The notes under the pieces: model-generated
What the model was told of the DNA's origin: nothing
The model's input: only the letters and a program-made list of their open reading frames with translations
The model's database searches: none
Shown here: positions 1 through 7,516 of the stretch, in pieces
Layout: each line of letters begins with the position of its first letter
How positions within the stretch are numbered: the stretch's first letter is position 1
NCBI GenBank assembly: GCA_004558975.1
Contig: SFZB01000038.1
Coordinates: 1 to 10,683, forward strand
Length of the DNA: 10,683 nucleotides
Origin: a bacterium
Lineage (GTDB): Bacteria; Bacillota; Clostridia; Oscillospirales; CAG-272
Reading direction: 5' to 3'
Made by a program: the position numbers and the translations under genes

Positions 1-790
1 CCCCCTCCAGAATGTTCTGAGGGGTGCCGACACCCATGAGATAACGCGGTTTATCCGTCGGCATATACGGCTCCACCTCGTCGATGATGTGATACATGAC
101 CTGCGTCTCTTCCCCGACGGCGAGACCGCCGATGGCGTAACCGTCCAGATCGAGTTCCCGTGTACGGCACATGTTCTCAATCCGCAAATCCTCGTATGTG
201 CCACCCTGATTGATCCCGAACAGCATCTGATGCGGGTTGATCGTCTCGGGCAGGGCGTTCAGACGCGCCATCTCCGCCTTGCAACGGGCGAGCCAACGCA
301 CAGTGCGCTCGCACGACTTCTTCACATATTCATATGGTGCGGGGTTCTCCACGCATTCATCAAACGCCATGGCGATGGTCGAGGCAAGATGCGACTGGAT
401 CCGCATACTCTCCTCGGGTCCCATAAAGATCTTAGCGCCGTCCATGTGCGAGCTGAAATGCACGCCCTCCTCCGTAATCTTACGCAGTTTGGCGAGCGAA
501 AACACCTGAAATCCGCCCGAATCGGTCAGGATCGGTTTATCCCAGTTGAAGAATCGGTGCAATCCCCCCATGCGGTAAATGAGATCGTCACCGGGGCGGA
601 TATGCAAATGATAGGTGTTTGAGAGCTCCACCTGACAGCGAATCTCCCGCAGATCCATGGTGGAGACGCCGCCTTTGATCGCGGCGCTGGTACCGACGTT
701 CATAAACACGGGCGTCTCGATCGTGCCGTGCACCGTCTCCATTCTGCCGCGGCGGGCGTGTCCTTCGGTTTTCAATAATTGGAATGCCAT
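1..790 (-). CDS. tgt: Queuine/archaeosine tRNA-ribosyltransferase (tRNA-guanine transglycosylase), C-terminus cut by window edge
   Basis: Bacterial Tgt exchanges guanine-34 for preQ1 in the GUN anticodons of Asn, Asp, His and Tyr tRNAs, a step in queuosine synthesis. 263 codons are present out of roughly 370-380 usual for the family. Visible family motifs are ETPVFMNVGT (25-34), SNTYHL (57-62), ILTDSGGFQVFSL (87-99, with the substrate-pocket Asp at 90), MAFDEC (141-146, pocket Asp144), FGINQGG (191-197) and AIGGLAVGE (219-227). The frame ends soon after RYLMGVGTP, so the nucleophile segment (MFDCVLPTR in relatives) and the zinc-binding CxCxxC...H lie outside the window. The ATG at 790 is preceded by AGGAG (796-800) with a 5-nt spacer. 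It follows mutL by 66 nt with no terminator between, so it is probably the next gene of the same operon. Some motif positions differ from Bacillus Tgt (GINQGG for GIVQGG, TPQN for SPDA), pointing to a divergent Clostridia-type Tgt. Identification is secure. Confidence 0.95.
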   Translation of the reverse strand, partial: MAFQLLKTEGHARRGRMETVHGTIETPVFMNVGTSAAIKGGVSTMDLREIRCQVELSNTYHLHIRPGDDLIYRMGGLHRFFNWDKPILTDSGGFQVFSLAKLRKITEEGVHFSSHMDGAKIFMGPEESMRIQSHLASTIAMAFDECVENPAPYEYVKKSCERTVRWLARCKAEMARLNALPETINPHQMLFGINQGGTYEDLRIENMCRTRELDLDGYAIGGLAVGEETQVMYHIIDEVEPYMPTDKPRYLMGVGTPQNILEG

Positions 791-856
791 ACTGACTCCT
801 TCGGTATCGGTTCGCCCGTGGCGAGCCTTATTGGATTCCGGGATGTGCCCGGTCGG

Positions 857-2971
857 TTATTTGATACGGTCAAAACGCCGGTCGAGTTCATGCTTCGAAA
901 GGCGATAGGCGATGGGCCTGCCATGCGGACAGACCGTCACGTCCGGCAGGGACAGCACCTGTTCGATGAGGTGCGTCAACTGCTCCTCGGTGTATGTACG
1001 TCCACCCTTGATCGCCGCCTTGCAGGCGACTTGGTAAAGCGCGCGTTCACGGCGCTTTGCGTTCGTCATGCCCGGCGTGCCGGACGCCGAAACAAGATCT
1101 CCCGCCATGCGGGTAAAGAGGTCGACCGCCTCACCGGGGGAGACGGCGTTCGGCAGCGTGAGGAGCGCGACACCCTTCCCGTCTGCCGTCGGCGAAAACG
1201 CGAAACCGATCTCTTTCAGTTCCCCGGCGGCGTCCTCCACGGCGGCGAGTTCCTCCGGGGTGAGCGACACGGTGAGCGGGATCAGGAGCCCCTGCGTCGG
1301 GATACCGCCCTCGCTCTTCTGTGCGGCGAGTAACTGCTCAAAAAGAATCCGTTCGTGGGCGGCATGCTGGTCGATGAGCAGCAAACCGTCTCCGACCTCG
1401 ACGATGAGATAACATTTGAAAGCGCAACCGAGATAGCGGTACGGAGGAACGGCGGCTGAGTCGGTCTCGGCAGACGTCTCTTCCGTCGTGGCGGACGTCT
1501 TTGCCGTCGCGGCGGTAGGCTCCGCAGAAGCCGGTTCTTCGGGAGCTACGGGAGCTGCTGCCGGGGGGACTTCCGTCCGTGCGGAGGCAGAAAAACCGGG
1601 CATCGCGCCGTTGGACGTCGCAGGCGCGAAAGGCTCCGAAAGAGTGCCCTCACGCACCTCAGCCGTGCCGGCGCGGAGTGTCTCCAGAAAAGCGAGCGAT
1701 TCCGCCGGGGTCAGCTCCTCACGCGGAGGCGGAGCCGCCGCGGTCGATGCCGAACGGGCGCCGGATGCTCCGCTTGTCGGTGTGTGTGCCGGGGCGGCGG
1801 GGGCAGGTGCCGTAGCGGTTGCGGGTGCCCCGGGAGTGTGTACTGCCCCTGTCCCGGACGGGCGGGCGAGCGGGGGCGGCATCGAGATCTGCTCCCCGCC
1901 GAGTTTTGCCCCGATCGGGGCGAAGGCGTCAACGGCACGCGCGGTCTTATACGGGTCGCCGAGCGAGAACGCAGGGCGATCGGTATTCTGTTCCAACGCG
2001 GTGCGTACCGCCCAGTAAACGGCGTCGAAGATACGGCGCTCATCCGAAAAACGCACTTCCAGTTTTGCCGGGTGGACATTGACGTCCACCTGCGACGGGT
2101 CGATCTCGAGGTAGAGCGCGGAGACCGGGTATTTCTCCGGCGCCATATAAGAGGTGAACGCACGCTCGAGAGCGGCGGTCACGGTTTTACTCTTGACATA
2201 TCTGCCGTTGATAAACACGTTCTGCATATTCCGGTTGCCGTAGGCGTTATCGCTCCGCCCGACGTAGCCCGAGACCAGAACGCCGTCACTCTCGCCGGAT
2301 ACGGCAAGCAGCTTCGCGGCGAAATCCCTGCCGTAGAGCGCCCAGAGGACATTTTTCACGTCGCCGTCCCCCGCCGTTGAGAACTTCAGCACGTCGTCGG
2401 AGAGGAAACGGAAAGCAATCTCGGGATGCGACATCGCCACTTTTTCCATCTGTGCGGCACACGCCTGCGCCTCGGTTCTGTCTTTTTTCAGAAACTTACG
2501 GCGGGCGGGTACTTTACCGAACAGGTGTTCGACAAGAACGGTGGTGCCGTCTGCGGCGCCGACCTCGGTGAGATCCGTGACCGTCCCGCCGTCGGAGACG
2601 AGCATCGTACCGTTCTCGGCATCATGGGTCTTAGTCACGATCGTAAGTTCGGAGACGGCGGCGATGGCGGCGAGCGCCTCGCCGCGGAAACCGAGCGTCA
2701 TAATGCGGTTCAGGTCGTCTGCGGCGTGGATTTTACTCGTCGCGTGGCGACGGATCGCGACCGGAAGATCCTCGGGCGTCATGCCGCACCCGTTATCCGC
2801 GACGCGAATGGAGAGGATCCCCCCGCTCCGTATCTGCACCGTCACCTGATCGGCACCCGCGTCAATCGCGTTTTCCACCAGTTCTTTGAGCACGGACGCG
2901 GGGCGGTCGACCACCTCGCCCGCGGCGATCAGGTTCGCGATCTCAAAGCCCAGTACGTTGATTTTTCCCAT
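857..2971 (-). CDS. mutL: DNA mismatch repair protein MutL (endonuclease-type)
   Basis: MutL couples MutS mismatch recognition to strand incision and excision. The N-terminal GHKL ATPase carries KELVEN (29-34, with Glu30 as the expected catalytic base and Asn34 for Mg), DNGCGM (59-64) and GFRGEAL (94-100). The C-terminal domain has DQHAAHERILFE (534-545), matching the DQHA(x)2E(x)4E metal site of nicking MutL proteins. It also has ACKAAIKGG (649-657) and CPHGRP (681-686), which complete the metal site. This fits a host without MutH/Dam-directed repair. The protein is 704 residues against roughly 600-650 usual; the excess lies in a linker of about 180 residues (about 330-507) rich in Ala, Pro, Thr and Glu. 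The start is the ATG at 2971, with GAGGAG at 2977-2982 overlapping the mutS stop. Only 9 nt separate it from mutS, so the two are almost certainly co-transcribed and probably translationally coupled. Confidence 0.97.
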   Translation of the reverse strand: MGKINVLGFEIANLIAAGEVVDRPASVLKELVENAIDAGADQVTVQIRSGGILSIRVADNGCGMTPEDLPVAIRRHATSKIHAADDLNRIMTLGFRGEALAAIAAVSELTIVTKTHDAENGTMLVSDGGTVTDLTEVGAADGTTVLVEHLFGKVPARRKFLKKDRTEAQACAAQMEKVAMSHPEIAFRFLSDDVLKFSTAGDGDVKNVLWALYGRDFAAKLLAVSGESDGVLVSGYVGRSDNAYGNRNMQNVFINGRYVKSKTVTAALERAFTSYMAPEKYPVSALYLEIDPSQVDVNVHPAKLEVRFSDERRIFDAVYWAVRTALEQNTDRPAFSLGDPYKTARAVDAFAPIGAKLGGEQISMPPPLARPSGTGAVHTPGAPATATAPAPAAPAHTPTSGASGARSASTAAAPPPREELTPAESLAFLETLRAGTAEVREGTLSEPFAPATSNGAMPGFSASARTEVPPAAAPVAPEEPASAEPTAATAKTSATTEETSAETDSAAVPPYRYLGCAFKCYLIVEVGDGLLLIDQHAAHERILFEQLLAAQKSEGGIPTQGLLIPLTVSLTPEELAAVEDAAGELKEIGFAFSPTADGKGVALLTLPNAVSPGEAVDLFTRMAGDLVSASGTPGMTNAKRRERALYQVACKAAIKGGRTYTEEQLTHLIEQVLSLPDVTVCPHGRPIAYRLSKHELDRRFDRIK

Positions 2972-2976
2972 TTTGT

Positions 2977-2982
2977 CTCCTC
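2977..2982 (-). promoter_or_regulatory. mutL ribosome binding site overlapping the mutS stop codon
   Basis: On the minus strand the junction reads TGAGGAGACAAAATG. The mutS stop TGA (2981-2983) supplies the first bases of the GAGGAG Shine-Dalgarno, and the mutL ATG follows after a 5-6 nt spacer. A ribosome terminating on mutS would sit on the mutL initiation site. This fixes the mutL start and suggests stoichiometric coupling of the two proteins. Confidence 0.8.
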
Positions 2983-5614
2983 ATGAACAGGAAAGCATCT
3001 TTTTCAGTGTAAACAGCAGGTTCATCGCCTCGAGCGGCGTAAGCGTATCGAGGTTCACCTCCCGCAGCTTCTCGGCGACAGCATCCGCTTCACTCTCACG
3101 GAGCGAGTCGAGAAGGTCATAGGTAGGTTCACGCGTTTTTGCCGGGGCGGCAGTCGGTGCGGGCACGCCCGCCCCTGCCTCGATCTCCGCCAGCACCTCG
3201 CGTGCGCGGCGAATGACCTCATTCGGCACCCCGGCGAGCTTCGCGACCTCGATCCCGTAACTGTCATCGGTCGCGCCGGGGACGATCTTACGCAGAAACT
3301 GAATGGTATCGCCCCGCTTTTTGGCGACGATATGATAATTGACGACACCGTCACAGACGCCCTCCAGCGCCGTGAGTTCGTGGTAATGCGTCGCAAACAT
3401 GGCGCGGGCGCCGAGTTTCTTCCCTGCCGTATATTCGACGACGGCACGGGCGATGGACATGCCATCGTAGGTACTTGTGCCGCGTCCGACCTCGTCGTAA
3501 ATGATAAGCGAACGCTTAGTGGCGTTTTTCAGGATCCCCGCCACCTCGTTCATCTCCAGCATAAAGGTAGACTGCCCGGAGGCAAGGTCGTCGGACGCGC
3601 CCACGCGGGTGAACACCTTATCGACGATGCCGATGCGCGCGTCACGCGCCGGCACGAAAGAACCGATCTGCGCCAAGACCGCAATCAAGGCGACCTGCCG
3701 CATATAGGTGGATTTACCCGCCATATTCGGTCCCGTAATCAGCATCATGCGGCGGGAGGTCGTGTTGAGGTCGGTATCGTTCGGCACAAAATAACTGTCG
3801 CTCGCGAACTTCTCGACGACGGGGTGACGCCCGTCGCGGATCTCAATCACGTCGCTGACGTCCACCTCGGGGCGACAATAGTTCTGCCGCACCGCGACTT
3901 CGGCAAGCGAACGGTACACGTCGAGCGACGCGATGGCGGCTGCCGCCGCCTGCAGGCGGGGCGCCGCGGCGGCGACCGTATCACGCAGAGACGCGAACAG
4001 CTCGTATTCCAAAGCGCACAGTTTATCGGCGGCGCCGAGAACCGTGCTCTCGAGTTCCTTGAGTTCCTGCGTGATATACCGTTCGCATCCCGTCAGCGTC
4101 TGCTTACGGATATAATGCGCCGGCACAAGATCGGTCTGCGACCGGGTCACTTCAATGTAAAAGCCGAATACTTTATTGGAGGAAACGCGCAGGTTCTTGA
4201 TACCGGTCGCGGCACGCTCCTTCTCCTCAATCTCGTGCAGAATGGACTCGGAATCGCCTCCGATCGAGCGGAGGTAATCGACGTCCTTATTGTACCCCTC
4301 ACGGATCATGCCGCCCTCGCGCACGGTAAACGGCGGCACATCGACCAGCGCCCCGTCGAGCAGGGTGTGCAGATCCTCCAGCGTATCGAGCCCCTCCGCA
4401 ATCTCGCGGACGTTACGGCTCTTCGCCGCGGCGATCGCCTTTTTCAGCTCCGGCAACGGCTCGATACTGCGGCAGATTGCGCGCAGATCCTTGGCGTTCG
4501 CGGTGCCGTAAACGGCTTTCGCCGTCAGGCGCTCAAGATCGAGGACGCCTTTGAGGCACGCACCGATCTCCTCGCGCAGAGCAAAACTGTCCACCATCTC
4601 GGCGACCGCGCTCTGTCTATGTAGGATCGCGGGCGCACTCACCAGCGGGCGCGTCAGCCACGAGCGCAGAAGGCGCGCCCCGAGGCAGGTCTCCGTCTCG
4701 TCCAGCACCCACAGGAGCGAGCCGCGTTTTTCCTTTGCCCGCATGGTCTCGGTCAGTTCCAGATTGCGGCGCGTCGCCGCGTCCATCTCCATATACTGCC
4801 CCGCGGTGTACACGCGGATCTCGCTGACGAACGTCGGCTCGCATTTCTGCGTCTCGCGGATATAGGCGAGCATGGCGCCGACCGTCACGGGGAGCGCCCC
4901 GTCACCGAGCGGATCGACCTTTGCCGAGGCGCATTCCGCAAGGAGTGCCGCCGCGGACGTCGCGTCAAAGAGACGCGCGAGCGAATCGGACACAACACAC
5001 GGCTTCGCCGTGAGATATTTCATCACACCGGGGCACGCCTCGACCGAGACGTTCAGAATCACCTCGCTCGGCGAGTAGATGCCGAGCTCGGTCAGAAGAC
5101 GCCCCTCGCGCTCTTCCCCCTCCAGCTCCGTCAGGTAAATCTGCCCCGTCGAAATGTCGGCAAATCCCAGTCCGATACTGTGTTCACCGTAGAAAACGGC
5201 GGCAAGGTAGTTGTGCTGTCCCTCCGAGAGCAGGCTCCCGTCGGTAATCGTACCCGGCGTCACGACGCGAATCACCTCGCGCCGTACCAAGCCTTTTGCG
5301 AGGGCGGGATCCTCGGTCTGTTCGCAGACAGCGACCTTGAAACCCGCCTCCACCAGCCGACCGAGATATACGTCCGCTTTATGGAACGGCACGCCGCACA
5401 TGGCGGCGCGGCGCCCCTCGCCGCAGTCGCGCCCCGTCAGCGTCAGTTCAAGGACGCGGGACGCCGTGATCGCGTCCTCGAAGAACATCTCATAAAAGTC
5501 GCCGAGACGGTAAAAAAGGATATAATCCGGGTACTCGTCTTTGACGGCAAAATATTGTTGCATCATCGGGGTGGGATCTTTGAGATCCGCCCGTTTTTCC
5601 AGGACGTCTGCCAT
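2981..5614 (-). CDS. mutS: DNA mismatch repair protein MutS
   Basis: MutS recognises mispaired bases and small loops as an ABC-type ATPase dimer and recruits MutL. At 877 residues it has the normal length of bacterial MutS1. The mismatch-binding Phe-x-Glu lies in FYRLGDFYEMF (34-44; Phe40 and Glu42). Next come the connector and the lever/clamp regions (for example RNLELTETMR and the KVFGFYIEVTRS segment). The ATPase has Walker A GPNMAGKST at 628-636 and Walker B LIIYDEVGRGTST with Asp707-Glu708. The C-terminus keeps the conserved LTPLEAMNLLFTLKKM tail after an Ala/Pro-containing linker. The ATG at 5614 is preceded by a modest site, GGAAAG. It lies 78 nt downstream of the YlbF-family gene and 9 nt upstream of mutL. 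All catalytic and mismatch-contact residues I could check are intact. Confidence 0.98.
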   Translation of the reverse strand: MADVLEKRADLKDPTPMMQQYFAVKDEYPDYILFYRLGDFYEMFFEDAITASRVLELTLTGRDCGEGRRAAMCGVPFHKADVYLGRLVEAGFKVAVCEQTEDPALAKGLVRREVIRVVTPGTITDGSLLSEGQHNYLAAVFYGEHSIGLGFADISTGQIYLTELEGEEREGRLLTELGIYSPSEVILNVSVEACPGVMKYLTAKPCVVSDSLARLFDATSAAALLAECASAKVDPLGDGALPVTVGAMLAYIRETQKCEPTFVSEIRVYTAGQYMEMDAATRRNLELTETMRAKEKRGSLLWVLDETETCLGARLLRSWLTRPLVSAPAILHRQSAVAEMVDSFALREEIGACLKGVLDLERLTAKAVYGTANAKDLRAICRSIEPLPELKKAIAAAKSRNVREIAEGLDTLEDLHTLLDGALVDVPPFTVREGGMIREGYNKDVDYLRSIGGDSESILHEIEEKERAATGIKNLRVSSNKVFGFYIEVTRSQTDLVPAHYIRKQTLTGCERYITQELKELESTVLGAADKLCALEYELFASLRDTVAAAAPRLQAAAAAIASLDVYRSLAEVAVRQNYCRPEVDVSDVIEIRDGRHPVVEKFASDSYFVPNDTDLNTTSRRMMLITGPNMAGKSTYMRQVALIAVLAQIGSFVPARDARIGIVDKVFTRVGASDDLASGQSTFMLEMNEVAGILKNATKRSLIIYDEVGRGTSTYDGMSIARAVVEYTAGKKLGARAMFATHYHELTALEGVCDGVVNYHIVAKKRGDTIQFLRKIVPGATDDSYGIEVAKLAGVPNEVIRRAREVLAEIEAGAGVPAPTAAPAKTREPTYDLLDSLRESEADAVAEKLREVNLDTLTPLEAMNLLFTLKKMLSCS

Positions 5615-5640
5615 TTTGTCTTTCCGTTTCTGTCAGAATT

Positions 5641-5660
5641 CCGGGGCGGCTCCGCCCCGG
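5641..5660. repeat. Perfect GC-rich inverted repeat in the ricA-like/mutS intergenic gap
   Basis: CCGGGGCGG and CCGCCCCGG form a 9-bp perfect palindromic stem separated by 2 nt (in RNA, more likely an 8-bp stem with a 4-nt loop). It lies in the 78-nt space between the YlbF-family gene and mutS. In the direction of transcription (minus strand) it is followed by AATTCTGACAG, with no T-run, so it does not look like an intrinsic terminator. It could be an intercistronic RNA-stabilising or processing hairpin, or a member of a dispersed repeat family; the sequence alone cannot decide. Confidence 0.6.
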
Positions 5661-5692
5661 GAGAAAAGGTCGGTCGTAAGTGGCCGCGGCGG

Positions 5693-6097
5693 TCAGTGTC
5701 CGCCGCAGTTCGCATGACAGGAAGAGCAGTCATGCGTACATTCCGCGCTCGGGTCAATCCCGAACACGACGCGCTGGATCTCCGCATTGATGGCATTCAT
5801 GAGATCGGTCACTTTGAGCTGCGCGGCGGAAAAATCCCGATATTCCGGCATGGCAGCGATTTCGGACGCCAGTTCATCCATGCGATGGCGCACCATGTCG
5901 AGCAGTTCGGGGCTTTGCTCCTCGACTTCTTTCGAGAATTCCTGTCCGAGGATCGCGCGCTGTGCGTTATACTCGGTCATCTTGGTCTTGAGTTCCGGGG
6001 ACGCCTCATAGGCGGCACGCGCCGCCTGATATTCAATGAGGAGCGGATCGTTTTTGATCGCATTTGCAAGTTCGGTTGCTTTTTCAAGGGTCGTCAT
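5693..6097 (-). CDS. YlbF/YmcA-family protein with C-terminal cysteine cluster (RicA/RicF-like)
   Basis: A 134-residue, mostly helical acidic protein of the YlbF/YmcA (DUF964, Com_YlbF) type. Supporting features are the N-terminal helix LEKATELANAIKNDP, the central helical stretch and the typical ending helix around LKVTDLMNAINAEIQ (94-108). The position directly after miaB and before mutS mirrors Bacillus ymcB-ymcA-(cotE)-mutS, which favours YmcA/RicA over YlbF/RicF. In Bacillus these proteins work with YaaT (RicT) in a complex that carries Fe-S clusters and affects RNase Y-dependent mRNA maturation. The tail has Cys120, Cys124, Cys127 and Cys131 with His122, His128 and His134, a plausible Fe-S or zinc ligand set. 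The ATG at 6097 has AAAGGAT upstream at a somewhat long spacing of about 10 nt. It starts 33 nt after the miaB stop. Family assignment is good; the exact paralogue and the metal are inference. Confidence 0.85.
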   Translation of the reverse strand: MTTLEKATELANAIKNDPLLIEYQAARAAYEASPELKTKMTEYNAQRAILGQEFSKEVEEQSPELLDMVRHRMDELASEIAAMPEYRDFSAAQLKVTDLMNAINAEIQRVVFGIDPSAECTHDCSSCHANCGGH

Positions 6098-6130
6098 GGT
6101 ATTCGGTATCCTTTCGGTTTCAAATCGGTT

Positions 6131-7516
6131 TTAAGAGTTTTCCGGTGCCCCGGGAGTCATCGTGCCACGGAGAGCAAACGGCTCTGCACGGTCGATCGTC
6201 ACCCTGACGAACTGACCGACGAGGCTCTCGTCACCCGGGAAATGCACCAGTCTGCCGCCGGGGGTGCGCCCCGTGAGCATGCCGGGTTCCCGACCGGGCG
6301 CATCCGCAAGGACGCGGAGGGTCCTGCCGACGTACTTCTCCGCCAACGAGAGGGAGATGGCGTTCTGCGTTTCGAGCAGTTCCGCCATGCGGGCTTTCCG
6401 CACCGCGTCGGGCACGGGATCGGGCATGGTCGCCGCGGGCGTCCCGCGGCGGGGCGAATACAGGAATGAATAGATCATGTCGTAACGCACATCGCGCACG
6501 ACCTGCATCGTCTCGGCAAAGTCCTCATCCGTCTCTCCCGGGAACCCGATGATCAGGTCGGTGGAGAGAACGATATCGGGAATGGCACGGCGGAGTTTCT
6601 CCACCGTCTCGAGGTAAGTCTTTCGCGTATATTTGCGGTTCATACGGGCGAGAATCCTGTCCGAGCCGGACTGGAGCGGCAGATGGAACTGCGGCGCGAT
6701 GCGCCCCGGGTGCTTCGCCATCACTTCAATCAGCGCATCCGGAACGTCTTTCGGGTGGCTCGTCATAAAGCGCAGGAGAAAATCCCCCGGCAGAGAGGCA
6801 ACACGGTCAAGGAGCGTCGCGAAATCGCAGTCGCCGCGATAAGAATTGACGTTCTGCCCAAGGAGTGTGATGTCCCGACAACCGGCATCGACCAGCGACG
6901 AGACCTCCGCGAGGATCTCTGCACTCGCGCGGCTCCGTTCTCTGCCGCGGACATACGGCACAATGCAATAGGAGCAGAAATTGTTACAACCGTACATAAT
7001 GGACACCCATGCGCGATGACGCAAAGCGCGGGCGGTCGGCAACCCTTCTGTGATCTCCGGCTTCTCGGAGCCGGTCACGAATGTGCGCTTCCCTGCCTCC
7101 AAGACGGCAGCAAGTGTCTCGGGAAAACGGTCGAGCGACGCCGGGTCGAGTGTGAAGGACACCTGCGGATACCGCTCCCGGATCTGTTTCACACGATGCG
7201 GCTGTGCGGTCATGCAACCGCAAATCCCGACGACGAGCGCGGGGTTCTTCTCGCGGTATTCTTTCAGTCTGCCGACGTACGAGAGGACTTTTTGTTCTGC
7301 GTGCTCGCGAATGGCGCAGGTGTTGAGCAGAATCAGATCCGCCTCGGCGGGATCATCGACATCGGTATAGCCCATCTCATGCGCCATACCGCGCAGCTTC
7401 TCGCTATCTGCCTCGTTCTGCTGACAGCCGAACGTCAGAATACAGACAGCGTGCGGAAATTCACCGAAATGATGCGCGACGGCTCCGACCGCCGCAAGAT
7501 ATGCCTGTTCGTTCAT
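6131..7516 (-). CDS. miaB: tRNA-2-methylthio-N6-dimethylallyladenosine synthase MiaB
   Basis: A radical-SAM methylthiotransferase that converts i6A37 to ms2i6A37 in tRNAs reading UNN codons, using two [4Fe-4S] clusters. The N-terminal MTTase domain has its three cluster cysteines at Cys31 (TFGCQQNEADSE), Cys67 (LNTCAIREHAEQK) and Cys101 (CGCMTAQ). The radical-SAM cluster motif CNNFCSYC gives Cys177, Cys181 and Cys184, followed by IVPYVRGRERSR, characteristic of MiaB rather than RimO or MtaB. A C-terminal TRAM-type RNA-binding domain covers roughly residues 375-445. At 461 residues the length is normal for Firmicutes, with a short N-terminal extension. The ATG at 7516 overlaps the stop of the preceding gene as ATGA, and GAGGT at 7523-7527 lies inside that gene's last codons. 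The upstream prenylation enzyme MiaA is not in this window. Confidence 0.96.
   Translation of the reverse strand: MNEQAYLAAVGAVAHHFGEFPHAVCILTFGCQQNEADSEKLRGMAHEMGYTDVDDPAEADLILLNTCAIREHAEQKVLSYVGRLKEYREKNPALVVGICGCMTAQPHRVKQIRERYPQVSFTLDPASLDRFPETLAAVLEAGKRTFVTGSEKPEITEGLPTARALRHRAWVSIMYGCNNFCSYCIVPYVRGRERSRASAEILAEVSSLVDAGCRDITLLGQNVNSYRGDCDFATLLDRVASLPGDFLLRFMTSHPKDVPDALIEVMAKHPGRIAPQFHLPLQSGSDRILARMNRKYTRKTYLETVEKLRRAIPDIVLSTDLIIGFPGETDEDFAETMQVVRDVRYDMIYSFLYSPRRGTPAATMPDPVPDAVRKARMAELLETQNAISLSLAEKYVGRTLRVLADAPGREPGMLTGRTPGGRLVHFPGDESLVGQFVRVTIDRAEPFALRGTMTPGAPENS

Noticed and set aside
89..622. Plus-strand open frame at the left end
   Set aside because: The minus strand here encodes unmistakable Tgt motifs throughout, so the plus frame is a shadow.
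1440..1990. Repetitive-looking DNA as a possible tandem repeat or CRISPR-like array
   Set aside because: It is the low-complexity Ala/Pro/Thr linker of MutL in frame; there is no regular repeat-spacer period.
3332..4624. A 430-codon plus-strand open frame within mutS
   Set aside because: It lies entirely antisense to conserved mutS sequence, including the ATPase motifs; composition mirrors the complement and no family signature is visible.
5180..6469. A long plus-strand open frame crossing mutS, the YlbF-family gene and miaB
   Set aside because: It runs antisense through three well-identified genes and their intergenic gaps, has no recognisable domain, and is a by-product of GC-rich codon bias on the minus strand.
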